The position numbers were made by a program, and so were the translations under genes. 64,000 bases of DNA from Natrarchaeobius oligotrophus (GTDB taxonomy: Archaea > Halobacteriota > Halobacteria > Halobacteriales > Natrialbaceae), in NCBI RefSeq assembly GCF_003841465.1, contig NZ_REFZ01000004.1, forward strand, positions 62,001 to 126,000. Reading direction: 5' to 3'. Under the pieces are notes generated by a model, which was not told the DNA's origin, ran no database searches, and was given only the letters and a program-made list of their open reading frames with translations. Each line of letters starts with the position of its first letter. Within the stretch, counting starts at the first letter, position 1. Shown in pieces: positions 35,843 through 43,153 of the stretch.

Positions 35843-36352
35843 CGCACCGCCTCCGTCGCTCGGGGGGACGTGGTGACGGGCTGTCGGTCGGGGACCATGC
35901 TGTTGTTACGATCCTACAAAACGTGCACCAATACGTGTTTGGATAGTTATACTTTTGAGAACGTGATCGGGGTTGATACGTACCGCTTCGGTTCGATCGG
36001 CCGGGTTCGATCTTCGGTCCAGCTCGGTTGATTCTCACGATCGCGCCGGTATACTCGAGATCGTTCGACGACCGGCGTGGCCATCGGCGCTCTCGATCGA
36101 CCGTGAGAATACGTCTAAGGAATCTGTCCGGTCTGGCGAAACACGCGTTCGGAGGGGGGCGACCCCCACCGATCCGGTGGAGTCGTCGGGTCCCGATTCG
36201 CCGCCCATCGCTGTCGGAAGCGACCGCGACCGTTCCGTTCTCGAGTCGACGCGAAGCCGCCGCCGAGGCGATCGAACGCGAAGTGTGCGACGGACGAGCG
36301 AGAGACGGTCGGTCGTGAACCGGCCGAACCGGAAGCGACGGAACCGGCGCCG
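35843..36352. other. Intergenic region upstream of the RND gene
   Basis: About 510 bp. The part near the RND start holds AT-rich DNA (AGTTATACTTTTGAG around 35945-35960) that may contain its promoter. The remainder is GC-rich with only arginine-rich chance frames. No gene or RNA was recognised. Confidence 0.4.
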
Positions 36353-37543
36353 TTAGACGCCCTGGCTCATCAGGTGGCTCCGGAGCACGTCCGCTTCCTT
36401 GTTGGCGCTGGCGGTGTTGAGCACGACGACCGTCTCGTCGCCGTCGAACTCGCCCCGTTCCGCGAGGTTCCAGGCGGCGCTCGCCGCCGTCGCGGCCGTC
36501 GGCGTCATCTCGAGGCCCTCGTGAGCGGCGATCTGCACGCCGGCCTCGAGGATCTCCCCGTCGTCGGACGCGACCGCCCCGCCGTCGGTTTCGCGGATCG
36601 CCTCGAGTATCCACGATCCTGCGATCGGGTCGGGAATCTCGACTCCGCCGCAGATGGTGTCGGGCGTCTCGACGGGGCCGTGGACGTCGCGGCCGGCTTC
36701 GACCGCGTCGACGATGGGCGCACAGCCCGCCGCCTGAGCGGCGTACAGCGCCGGACGCTCGTCGACGAGCCCGAGTCGCCGAAGCTCCGTTGCGCCCTTG
36801 TACGCGCCAACCAGCCCGACGCCCTGTCCGGTCGGACAGCAGACGACGTCCGGAACCTCCCACTCGAGCTGTTCGACGATCTCGTACAGCACCGTCTTCG
36901 CGCCCTCGTGGCGAAAGGGCGTGTCGAACGCCCGGAGCGAGTGCCACTCGTCGTGGTTCTCGAGGCCCTCCTCGAAGGCGGCTTCGGCGTCGTCGAACCG
37001 ACCGCCGACGACGTTCATGTCGCCGCCGTGGACGTTCACCATCGCCTTACTCGTAAAGCCGGACCGCGACGGGAGGTAGACGTGGGACTCGAGCCCCGCG
37101 CGGCCGGCGTAGGCGGCGATCGACTGCCCCGTCTCTCCTGGCGAGACGACCGCGACGTCGTTGGCGCCCCGCTCTTTCGCCGCGGTAACGGCGACCGATC
37201 CGCCGCGGTCGCCCGTCGTCCCGGTTGGATTCCGCGCTTCGTCTTTGATCAGCACGCGCTCGACGCCGAGTTCGTCGGCCAGCGTCGGGCACTCGACGAG
37301 CGCCGTCGCGCCCTCGCTCGTCGTGACCGCCGCCTCGCGGGCGAACGGCAACACCTCCTCGTAGCGCCACAGAGAGTCGAACCGACGCGACTCGAGCGTC
37401 TCGCGATCGAGGTCGATGTCGTCGTACTCGTACTGCGTATCGAACAAGCCGCCGCAATCCCGACACCGACCCCGCTCGCCGACGTCGGCGCTCGCGCCAC
37501 AGTCGACGCACTCGAGGCCGAGACAGGCGTCAGTCGTCTCCAT
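36353..37543 (-). CDS. Threonine synthase-like protein lacking the usual PLP lysine
   Basis: A 396-residue fold-type II PLP-enzyme-like protein. The N-terminal zinc ribbon has Cys-x-x-Cys twice (CVDC, CRDC), as in archaeal threonine synthases. VLIKDEARNPTG, VVSPGETGQSIAAYAGRAG, CPTGQGVGLVGAYKG and the C-terminal TPTAATAASAAWNL follow the family order. Where threonine synthase has NPTGSFKDRG with the Schiff-base Lys, this protein reads NPTGTTGDRGG, so the Lys is replaced. It may be a paralogue with another activity, or a non-catalytic form. The gene stands alone, with no other threonine gene nearby. Confidence 0.75.
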   Translation of the reverse strand: METTDACLGLECVDCGASADVGERGRCRDCGGLFDTQYEYDDIDLDRETLESRRFDSLWRYEEVLPFAREAAVTTSEGATALVECPTLADELGVERVLIKDEARNPTGTTGDRGGSVAVTAAKERGANDVAVVSPGETGQSIAAYAGRAGLESHVYLPSRSGFTSKAMVNVHGGDMNVVGGRFDDAEAAFEEGLENHDEWHSLRAFDTPFRHEGAKTVLYEIVEQLEWEVPDVVCCPTGQGVGLVGAYKGATELRRLGLVDERPALYAAQAAGCAPIVDAVEAGRDVHGPVETPDTICGGVEIPDPIAGSWILEAIRETDGGAVASDDGEILEAGVQIAAHEGLEMTPTAATAASAAWNLAERGEFDGDETVVVLNTASANKEADVLRSHLMSQGV

Positions 37544-37606
37544 ACCGGTGTGTTCGTGGCCCCGGACTAATGGCTGTCCATCGCCGGTTCGCGAAACGGA
37601 AAGCGT

Positions 37607-38305
37607 TCAGACCGCCGGCCGTTCGGTCGTCGAATCGCCGGCACCGTCGTCGATCGTGACGGGGTGGAGATCGTGCCACGCGTGGCCGATGACGTAGTAC
37701 GCCGCGACCAGGGCGTAGAACGTCACGATCGCGCCGAGGGCGGTCCCGAGGAACGGAACCGCGTTGAGCGCCGCCGCGACGACCGAGCCGCCGATCACGA
37801 TTCCGAACGCCAGCAGCCAGCTGGTGGCGTACGTGCCGCTCGTGAGGACCGGTCGGAGTGTCTCGAGGTCGAACCCGGCTCCGAGTCGTCGTTCCGCGGT
37901 GAAGTTCGCGAGCGCCGCCGGCGTGACGTACGCCGCCGCCAGCCCGAGCCCGAGGGTGACCACTCCGACCATCACGAGCGTGACGGCGGCGGCCGCGCCG
38001 ATTTCGCCGCCACCGACGAAGGCGGCAGCGCCGACCCCCACGACGCCGACGATCACCGGCACGAGCGAATACGCGAGGACGACCGCGAACGCCTTCGCTC
38101 CCTCGACCGTCAGCTCGCCCCACTCCTCGAAGGTCGGTGCCTCGTCGTCGTCCCGGGAGGTGCGATCCAGCACGCGAACGACGTATCCCCACACCAGAAA
38201 GAGGGGGATGATCAGGAAGCCGAACAGCAGGAGCACCCCGCCGATGATGGTCGTCTTCCAGGCGTCGTCGCTGTTTTTCACGTAGGTCAATGATTCAGTT
38301 AGCAT
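37607..38305 (-). CDS. DUF4013 family membrane protein
   Basis: A 232-residue protein with about five or six membrane helices. The N-terminus (SLTYVKNSDDAWKTTIIGG) and the following LLFGFLIIPLFLVWGYVVRVL are the recognisable DUF4013 pattern, as is FEEWGELTVEGAKAF. The function is unknown. Transcription likely starts at or near the ATG from the TATA element at 38329-38336, with an upstream palindrome that may be an operator. Confidence 0.85.
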   Translation of the reverse strand: MLTESLTYVKNSDDAWKTTIIGGVLLLFGFLIIPLFLVWGYVVRVLDRTSRDDDEAPTFEEWGELTVEGAKAFAVVLAYSLVPVIVGVVGVGAAAFVGGGEIGAAAAVTLVMVGVVTLGLGLAAAYVTPAALANFTAERRLGAGFDLETLRPVLTSGTYATSWLLAFGIVIGGSVVAAALNAVPFLGTALGAIVTFYALVAAYYVIGHAWHDLHPVTIDDGAGDSTTERPAV

Positions 38306-38614
38306 CTAACGTATTACACTGCCGATAGCTATATAACAGTTCTCTACACCCCAGAACTGGGAAATACTGGAATATCTGATATAGACATGATTTAGGTGAT
38401 AATTTATTTCGGTCGGTGATCGAGTCGGTCTTCCCCGCCCGTCGACCTCCGCGCTTCCGACCTCGAGCGTGAGCGTGAACGCGAGCGTGAGGGGAAGAAA
38501 ACCTGCCGTTTTCCCGTCGATTTCGTCCTCGGATTCGGCGAGAACGCGCATCCGGACGGCTATCGCGGCCGCGACGCTCGAGGGACGCGAGAGGAAACGA
38601 GAGAACGTCGTCCG
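38306..38614. other. Intergenic region between eL37 and DUF4013 genes
   Basis: About 310 bp. The left half holds the DUF4013 promoter and the palindrome described separately, plus an AT-rich tract up to about 38410. The right half is GC-rich, with a short direct repeat (GAGCGTGA recurring around 38464-38490). No gene was recognised. Confidence 0.45.
38329..38359 (-). promoter_or_regulatory. TATA box and adjoining palindrome upstream of the DUF4013 gene
   Basis: On the minus strand TTATATAG (38336-38329) is centred about 27 bp upstream of the ATG at 38305. Directly upstream lies CAGTTCT (38337-38343) with AGAACTG (38353-38359), a perfect 7-bp inverted repeat with a 9-bp spacer, placed where archaeal activators or repressors bind. 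Confidence 0.5.
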
Positions 38615-38791
38615 TCAGTGGTCGCCGGCTTTCGACTGCCACTCGTAGTCGCGTCGTTTGGCCGACGTGCCGAAGCCACACGACGAACATTCCTTCTTTT
38701 TCACGTGGTAGGATTTCTCTCCGCAGCGACGACACTTCACGTGGGTCGTCTTGTTCTTCTTTCCTTGGCTCGGGGTTCCTGCACCAGTCAT
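38615..38791 (-). CDS. rpl37e: Ribosomal protein eL37
   Basis: A 58-residue basic zinc-ribbon protein of the large ribosomal subunit. It starts [17 protein letters not shown] and carries the two knuckles CRRCG and CSSCGFG with the conserved spacing, then the basic tail [11 protein letters not shown]. Its start overlaps the Lsm stop as ATGA. The Lsm-eL37 pair is a conserved archaeal arrangement. Confidence 0.97.
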   Translation of the reverse strand: MTGAGTPSQGKKNKTTHVKCRRCGEKSYHVKKKECSSCGFGTSAKRRDYEWQSKAGDH

Positions 38792-39006
38792 GGAGTGATC
38801 GAAACGACGTTATCGCCGCGTATAATCGTTGTGTCTTCGATCGATTCGTCGTCCGGATCGGCCGGGTCCGCCGCGTCTTCCAGCACGAGGTTCATGTGCT
38901 GGTCGTAGCCGGCGAGGTCGCCGACGTACTCCTCTCCGCTCTTGAGTCGGACCGTGACGCGTTCACCCAGCGACGCCTCGAGGACGTCCAGCGGTCGTCC
39001 ACTCAT
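38788..39006 (-). CDS. Sm-like (Lsm) RNA-binding protein
   Basis: A 72-residue Sm-fold protein. [41 protein letters not shown] is the Sm1 motif and [10 protein letters not shown] is the Sm2 motif with the RG-x-N core that contacts RNA. An acidic insert between them is typical of haloarchaea. It forms heptameric rings that bind U-rich RNA. It is coupled to eL37 downstream. Confidence 0.96.
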   Translation of the reverse strand: MSGRPLDVLEASLGERVTVRLKSGEEYVGDLAGYDQHMNLVLEDAADPADPDDESIEDTTIIRGDNVVSITP

Positions 39007-39151
39007 ACGAAAGAGCGCAGGTGACGGACACTTAACCGTACCGGTCCCGGCGCCAGATCGACGGCACCGCCGGGGCGGCGTTCAGGTCGCGAACGCCGGT
39101 TCGGGTGCGTGCAACCAAACGGCTAAGTGCGTACTCGTTGACCTCCGGAGC

Positions 39152-39457
39152 ATGGGAGAAAAGAAGTTCACCTTCATCGAGTTGCATCTGGACGGCGACA
39201 CGCAGTTCGGTCCGCGCGCGATCGACGACGCGCTTCCGTTTGGCGAAAAAACCGAGACCACCGAGCTCGAGGAGAAAGCGGACGAAGAGGAGGACGAAGC
39301 GGCTGGTGCATCCGACGACGGCGGCGCTGGCAAGGCCGTCGGTGCGCTGGTCGCGCTGTCGGTGCTCGTCGCGATCGCCGTCGCCGCCAAGAAGTTCCGC
39401 GACGACGACGAGGCCGAGATCGAAGAGGAAGAACAGCCCGACGTCATCGTCACCTGA
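39152..39457 (+). CDS. Small conserved haloarchaeal membrane protein
   Basis: A 101-residue protein. MGEKKFTFIELHLDGDTQFGPR opens a short conserved domain, followed by an acidic linker, one membrane segment (about residues 61-77, AVGALVALSVLVAIAVAA) and an acidic tail. The function is unknown; the N-terminal pattern recurs in haloarchaea. The ATG at 39152 is chosen because the in-frame upstream extension would run into the promoter and has no conserved character. Confidence 0.7.
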   Translation: MGEKKFTFIELHLDGDTQFGPRAIDDALPFGEKTETTELEEKADEEEDEAAGASDDGGAGKAVGALVALSVLVAIAVAAKKFRDDDEAEIEEEEQPDVIVT

Positions 39458-39577
39458 GACGGTTTACTGTCCGTCAGTTCCGGCGCACCCGCGACACGGG
39501 CGGCGGGTGCACCGGTACATCGGTACAGTACTTCGTATGAGACGATCAGCCGTCCGCCGGTTTCTGACGGGGAATCT

Positions 39578-39665
39578 CGTCGGAGTGCGTGGTTTTCCGG
39601 CACTGAACCGAGACGCGGCGTCGAAAGACGGGCTTCGAAACAGCCGGTTGGCTACGAGAATCCCG
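39578..39665 (+). repeat. Dispersed intergenic repeat, copy A
   Basis: An approximately 85-bp segment that aligns without gaps with 60420-60507, matching at about four of five positions by eye. Shared blocks include AACCGAGAC, CGGCGTCGA and CGGTTGGCTACGA. It contains a hairpin, GGCTTCGAAACAGCC, corresponding to GGGTTTCGAAACCC in the other copy. It lies between two plus-strand genes. Confidence 0.65.
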
Positions 39666-39765
39666 ACGAAGCCACCGGTGCGCCTGCGGTCGTCCCGGTA
39701 CCCAGTTACCGCAGGCCGTAAGAGCGAGCCGAACCCTTTTGCGTCCCCCGGTCGTACTCGAACGC

Positions 39766-40722
39766 GTGAATCTCTACCGTAGCGCTCGGGCCGTCGCCGG
39801 CGCGTCCGGCACCGACGCCATCGACTGGGAGTCGGCCGCCGAAGCCGCGAAGGCGGCGACCGATCCCGGTTCGATCTCGCTCGAACCCGGCGAGCGCGAG
39901 GGATACGCACGCGACGTTCGGGAGGCTCGAGCGGCCGTCCGAGAGGTCTCGGGCGTCGAGTTCGACGTTCCCGAAGTCGTCGAGATTCAGAACCGACACC
40001 ACTGGATCGACGCCAACGTCGAGACGTTCGAACGCGTGATGGGGGCGATCGAACCCCACACGGAGACGTTTCCGGGCGTCGCTCGAACGATAAACACCGG
40101 GACGATGACCGTGTTGCTCGCCTTCCTCGGGCGGAACGTCCTCGGCCAGTACGACCCGCTGTTGCTGGCGGAGACCCCCGACGACGAGCACGCGCTGTAT
40201 TTCGTCCGTCCGAACATCCTGAAGGCCGCGGACGCACTCGAGGTCGACTCCGATCGGTTCCGTCGGTGGATCGCCTTCCACGAGGTGACCCACGCCGCGG
40301 AGTTCGGCGCGGCACCGTGGCTTTCGACGCACCTCGAAACTCGCATGGAAGACGGTATCGCGGCGCTGTCGGAGGGATCGTTCGATCGGAACGCCTTCCG
40401 CGAACTCGACGCGGCGATGACCGTCGTCGAGGGGTACGCGGAACTGCTCATGGACCACGCGTTCGACGACGAGTACGAGGATCTCCGGCGCAAACTCGAC
40501 GCGCGCCGGGCGGGGCGTGGCCCCCTCCAGCGACTGTTTCGTCGTCTCCTCGGCCTCGGCCTCAAGCAGCGCCAGTACGAACGCGGAAAGAACTTCTTCG
40601 AGCACGTCGTCGCCGCTCGCGACCTCGAGACGGCGAGTCTGGTCTGGCGACACCCCGATACGTTGCCGACCAGCGAGGAACTCGACACGCCGGGGCTGTG
40701 GATCCGTCGAATCGAACGGTGA
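39766..40722 (+). CDS. Zinc-dependent metalloprotease, zincin_2 / F420-biosynthesis-associated family
   Basis: A 318-residue protein. AFHEVTHAAEF (about residues 170-180) is the zinc-binding HExxH helix. QNRHHWIDANVETFERVMG and the later EGYAELLMDHAF and QYERGKNFFEHVVA are the conserved blocks of the PF10103 family, often labelled coenzyme F420 biosynthesis-associated. The physiological substrate is unknown. The GTG at 39766 places the family N-terminus LYRSARAVAG correctly; an upstream ATG would read through the promoter. Confidence 0.88.
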   Translation: MNLYRSARAVAGASGTDAIDWESAAEAAKAATDPGSISLEPGEREGYARDVREARAAVREVSGVEFDVPEVVEIQNRHHWIDANVETFERVMGAIEPHTETFPGVARTINTGTMTVLLAFLGRNVLGQYDPLLLAETPDDEHALYFVRPNILKAADALEVDSDRFRRWIAFHEVTHAAEFGAAPWLSTHLETRMEDGIAALSEGSFDRNAFRELDAAMTVVEGYAELLMDHAFDDEYEDLRRKLDARRAGRGPLQRLFRRLLGLGLKQRQYERGKNFFEHVVAARDLETASLVWRHPDTLPTSEELDTPGLWIRRIER

Positions 40723-40744
40723 CCGATACGAGCGGCGGTCCGCG

Positions 40745-40888
40745 TTAGGACCCCATCCAGAGCAGGTACCACAGCAACGCTCCGCCAGCGAGCAGGCCGC
40801 CGTCGCCGGCGTCGGACCTCGATTCCCGGCGTCCGCGTCGCCTCGATCCGCGCCGCGTTCTCCGCTTCGGATCGCGGCCGCGGCTCAT
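40745..40888 (-). CDS. Tiny arginine-rich, single-helix membrane protein (47 residues)
   Basis: Starts at the ATG complementary to 40886-40888, overlapping the stop of the NTF2-like gene as ATGA. The first 27 residues are Arg-rich (MSRGRDPKRRTRRG at the start). A short acidic stretch and a hydrophobic C-terminus (LLAGGALLWYLLWMGS) follow. I do not recognise a family. Translational coupling is the main argument that it is expressed. Confidence 0.5.
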   Translation of the reverse strand: MSRGRDPKRRTRRGSRRRGRRESRSDAGDGGLLAGGALLWYLLWMGS

Positions 40889-41289
40889 CGCTCCGGCGGG
40901 GCGCTGACGTGCATCGTCGCGAACGCCCAGGGTATTCCGTCGTCTCGATCCCCTTCGGTAGCGACCAGCGTCCCGCTCCAGCGCGAGTCGAACTCGTACT
41001 CCTGATCGCGTTCTGTGTCGATCCAGGCCATCGTCACCTCGTCTGCGTACGTCGCGAACGTCTCACGCTCGTCGACCGAGAGGGTGTGGCTCTCGACCCG
41101 CCAGTCGGTCGTCGTCTCCGTCTGCTTTCGTAGCGCCGTCGCGACGTCGTCGTATCCGAACAGCGCCTCCGTGATTCCGAACTTGACCGTGGACTCGCTT
41201 CGGCGGAAAAACGGCTCGAGCGGCTCCCCGTCGCGAAGGGCGTCGTAGTACCGCCGGACGACGTCCGCCGCGTGCACACTCTCGTTCAT
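40885..41289 (-). CDS. NTF2/SnoaL-like fold protein
   Basis: A 134-residue cone-shaped alpha+beta protein. HAADVVRRYYDALRDGEPLEPFFRRSESTVKFGITEALFGYDDVATALRKQ matches the helices of the SnoaL_3-like family, and WSGTLVATEGDRDDGIPWAFATMHVS forms the closing sheet. The family includes enzymes and ligand-binding proteins; no catalytic assignment is possible here. The ATG at 41289 is preferred over one 12 codons upstream. Confidence 0.8.
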   Translation of the reverse strand: MNESVHAADVVRRYYDALRDGEPLEPFFRRSESTVKFGITEALFGYDDVATALRKQTETTTDWRVESHTLSVDERETFATYADEVTMAWIDTERDQEYEFDSRWSGTLVATEGDRDDGIPWAFATMHVSAPPER

Positions 41290-41372
41290 ACTCGTCGTGT
41301 CACAACCCGTCGTCAAAGAACGCACGGACGCAAACGCAGGCCCGATGCGGCGGTCGCCACGCGACCCTCACA

Positions 41373-41924
41373 TCACATGAAGCCGCGGTCGACTTCGTCC
41401 GTCTCGATCAAATCGTCGAGTTCGGCGTTCAACAACTCCTCCGTCTCCTCGAAGCGGTCGGAGAGTTCCTCGAGTTCGTCCGGACGGTCGTACTGATCGT
41501 AGTCCATCGGCCCGAACGCGGGACTCTCGAGGGCGTCCATCACGTCGTCGAAGAAGTCCTGCGGGGTCGTCGGCGCGTCGGCGTGCGTCTCCACGACCGT
41601 CTCGAGTCGTTTCGCGACGGTTTCGGCGTGGTCCGCGTCCTCCGGCGGAGACTGGACCGCGAACCGTCCGCCCGAGTCGCGCTCGGGTAGAAACGAGCCG
41701 ATCTCGTCGTCGAGGTTCCGGGCGACCTGCGTGCCGACGCCCCGGACCTCGAACGGGTTTTTCGCGTAGGTCTTCAGGACGAAGACGCCCGCCCGTGGAT
41801 GCGCGAGGTACATGTCCTCGCCGACGCCGCTCGAACGATCGCCGGCGACCGCCCGCCAGCCCTCGGGGTCGACGTTCCGCTCGGTGACGTCCTCGAGTAC
41901 GTCCTGCCACTCGCGAATCCGCAT
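41373..41924 (-). CDS. Conserved haloarchaeal protein of unknown function
   Basis: A 183-residue acidic protein. The N-terminal part (MRIREWQDVLEDVTE, VDPEGWRAVAGDR, YLAHPRAGVFVLKTYAKNPFEVRGVGTQVARNLDDEIGSFLP) looks like a compact alpha+beta domain. The C-terminal 60 residues are helical and acidic. I do not recognise the family. It is divergent from the small membrane protein at 42061. Confidence 0.6.
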   Translation of the reverse strand: MRIREWQDVLEDVTERNVDPEGWRAVAGDRSSGVGEDMYLAHPRAGVFVLKTYAKNPFEVRGVGTQVARNLDDEIGSFLPERDSGGRFAVQSPPEDADHAETVAKRLETVVETHADAPTTPQDFFDDVMDALESPAFGPMDYDQYDRPDELEELSDRFEETEELLNAELDDLIETDEVDRGFM

Positions 41925-42060
41925 GTTCGGGAGTAGTGATCCGGACGGAAAGAACGTATCGGTTGGCTCGAACGTCGCCGTCGGCCGATCGATCGGACCG
42001 GCGCGGAACCAAAAGGGCTACGATGGCTCACTCGACAGAACGCGTAACAACCGATTTCCA

Positions 42061-42354
42061 ATGTCCGTCCGACAGTCGGTCTCGCTCGTCGAACTGTTTC
42101 GCGCCGCGCCTGCCAAGAGCGCGCTCCTGGCGATCGGTCCGATCGGACTGGCGCTCGGACAGTTGCTCAACAGCTACGTCAACGACTTTTCGCCGCTCGT
42201 CGCGGTCGGTTTCGCGGCCGTTATGGTCGCGTTTGCCACCGTGGCGACGTCACACCACGCTACCGAAGTCCGCCTCCGGCAGCTCGAGGCCGACCTCGAG
42301 ACCGGAACGGAACGCGACGCACACGCCGACGCGAGCGCCAGCGCGCCGAAGTAA
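42061..42354 (+). CDS. Small membrane protein, two helices
   Basis: A 97-residue protein with hydrophobic segments at about residues 19-36 and 43-62, and a charged, helical C-terminal tail (ATEVRLRQLEADLETGTERD). No family recognised. It converges on the SPW-repeat-like gene. Confidence 0.6.
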   Translation: MSVRQSVSLVELFRAAPAKSALLAIGPIGLALGQLLNSYVNDFSPLVAVGFAAVMVAFATVATSHHATEVRLRQLEADLETGTERDAHADASASAPK

Positions 42355-42381
42355 GCACAGTTTTGCGGTTTTGCGTCTCCA

Positions 42382-42939
42382 TCAGACGCCGGTTTCCGGC
42401 TCCGTTGCGACCGTTCGTGCCTCTCGCGCCTCGTAGGCGTTGTACCCCGAGAGTCCGGCGACGAGTAGCCCCGAGACGAGCGTACTCCAGAACAGGCTTC
42501 CGAGCATGCCAAGCAGTGCGGACGAAACGATCAACCAGATGCCGAGCACCGCCACCAGCGACGCGATGCCGACGCTGAGGGGGATGTCGTTCGAGAGCCG
42601 GTAGACGTTGTAGCCGGCTGCGAAAAAGACGACGGCGCCGACGAGAACGTTGTTCCACAGCGACGCCTCGCCGACCTCGAAGAGCAGCACGGAGAGGGCG
42701 ACCCACGCGCCGATCGCCGCGACGATCGCGCTGACGAGGGCCGTGTTTCGACGGCGCTCTTCGTTCGCGATCTGGGTCGAGTCCCCGCGCGGATCCCGGC
42801 CGCGATCGTCTCGATCACCGGCCCCGGTTCCGGAGTCGACCTCGCTCGGAACGCGCTCGGCTGGCTCGTCGTCGGCCGTCCCGTCGTCGGTCCCGGGACT
42901 CCCGTCGGTCGGATAGTCGTCGCTGTTGGGGTCGCTCAT
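42382..42939 (-). CDS. SPW repeat-like membrane protein
   Basis: A 185-residue protein. An acidic, disordered N-terminal 60 residues lead to four membrane helices in two similar halves (WVALSVLLF...LWNNVLVGAVVFFAAGYNVYR and GIWLIVSSALLG...FWSTLVSGLLVAGLSGYNAYEA). Each half ends in the trp-containing loop and GYN motif typical of SPW-repeat proteins. The function is unknown. Confidence 0.75.
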   Translation of the reverse strand: MSDPNSDDYPTDGSPGTDDGTADDEPAERVPSEVDSGTGAGDRDDRGRDPRGDSTQIANEERRRNTALVSAIVAAIGAWVALSVLLFEVGEASLWNNVLVGAVVFFAAGYNVYRLSNDIPLSVGIASLVAVLGIWLIVSSALLGMLGSLFWSTLVSGLLVAGLSGYNAYEAREARTVATEPETGV

Positions 42940-43153
42940 GGAACGCGGATTCGCCGCGCGTTCCCAAAAGCGACCTCGACCGTTTCGACCATTGTCGCGA
43001 GTGATCGATCGTCAACAGTCGATTACGACGCCTCGCCCGCCCGTGAACTCGTTGTTACGGGACTGAAACTGTTCCGCGAGCGAACCGGTCGAGCCCGATC
43101 AACGTAGGCCGCGATCGATAGCGTTTTTGATCGTTCGCTCGTGACCAGTAGGC

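Noticed and set aside
34215-36947. Long minus-strand frame of about 900 residues overlapping the RND gene
   Set aside because: Composition is dominated by Arg, Gly and Asp from a shifted frame of the GC-rich coding sequence; no domain is visible.
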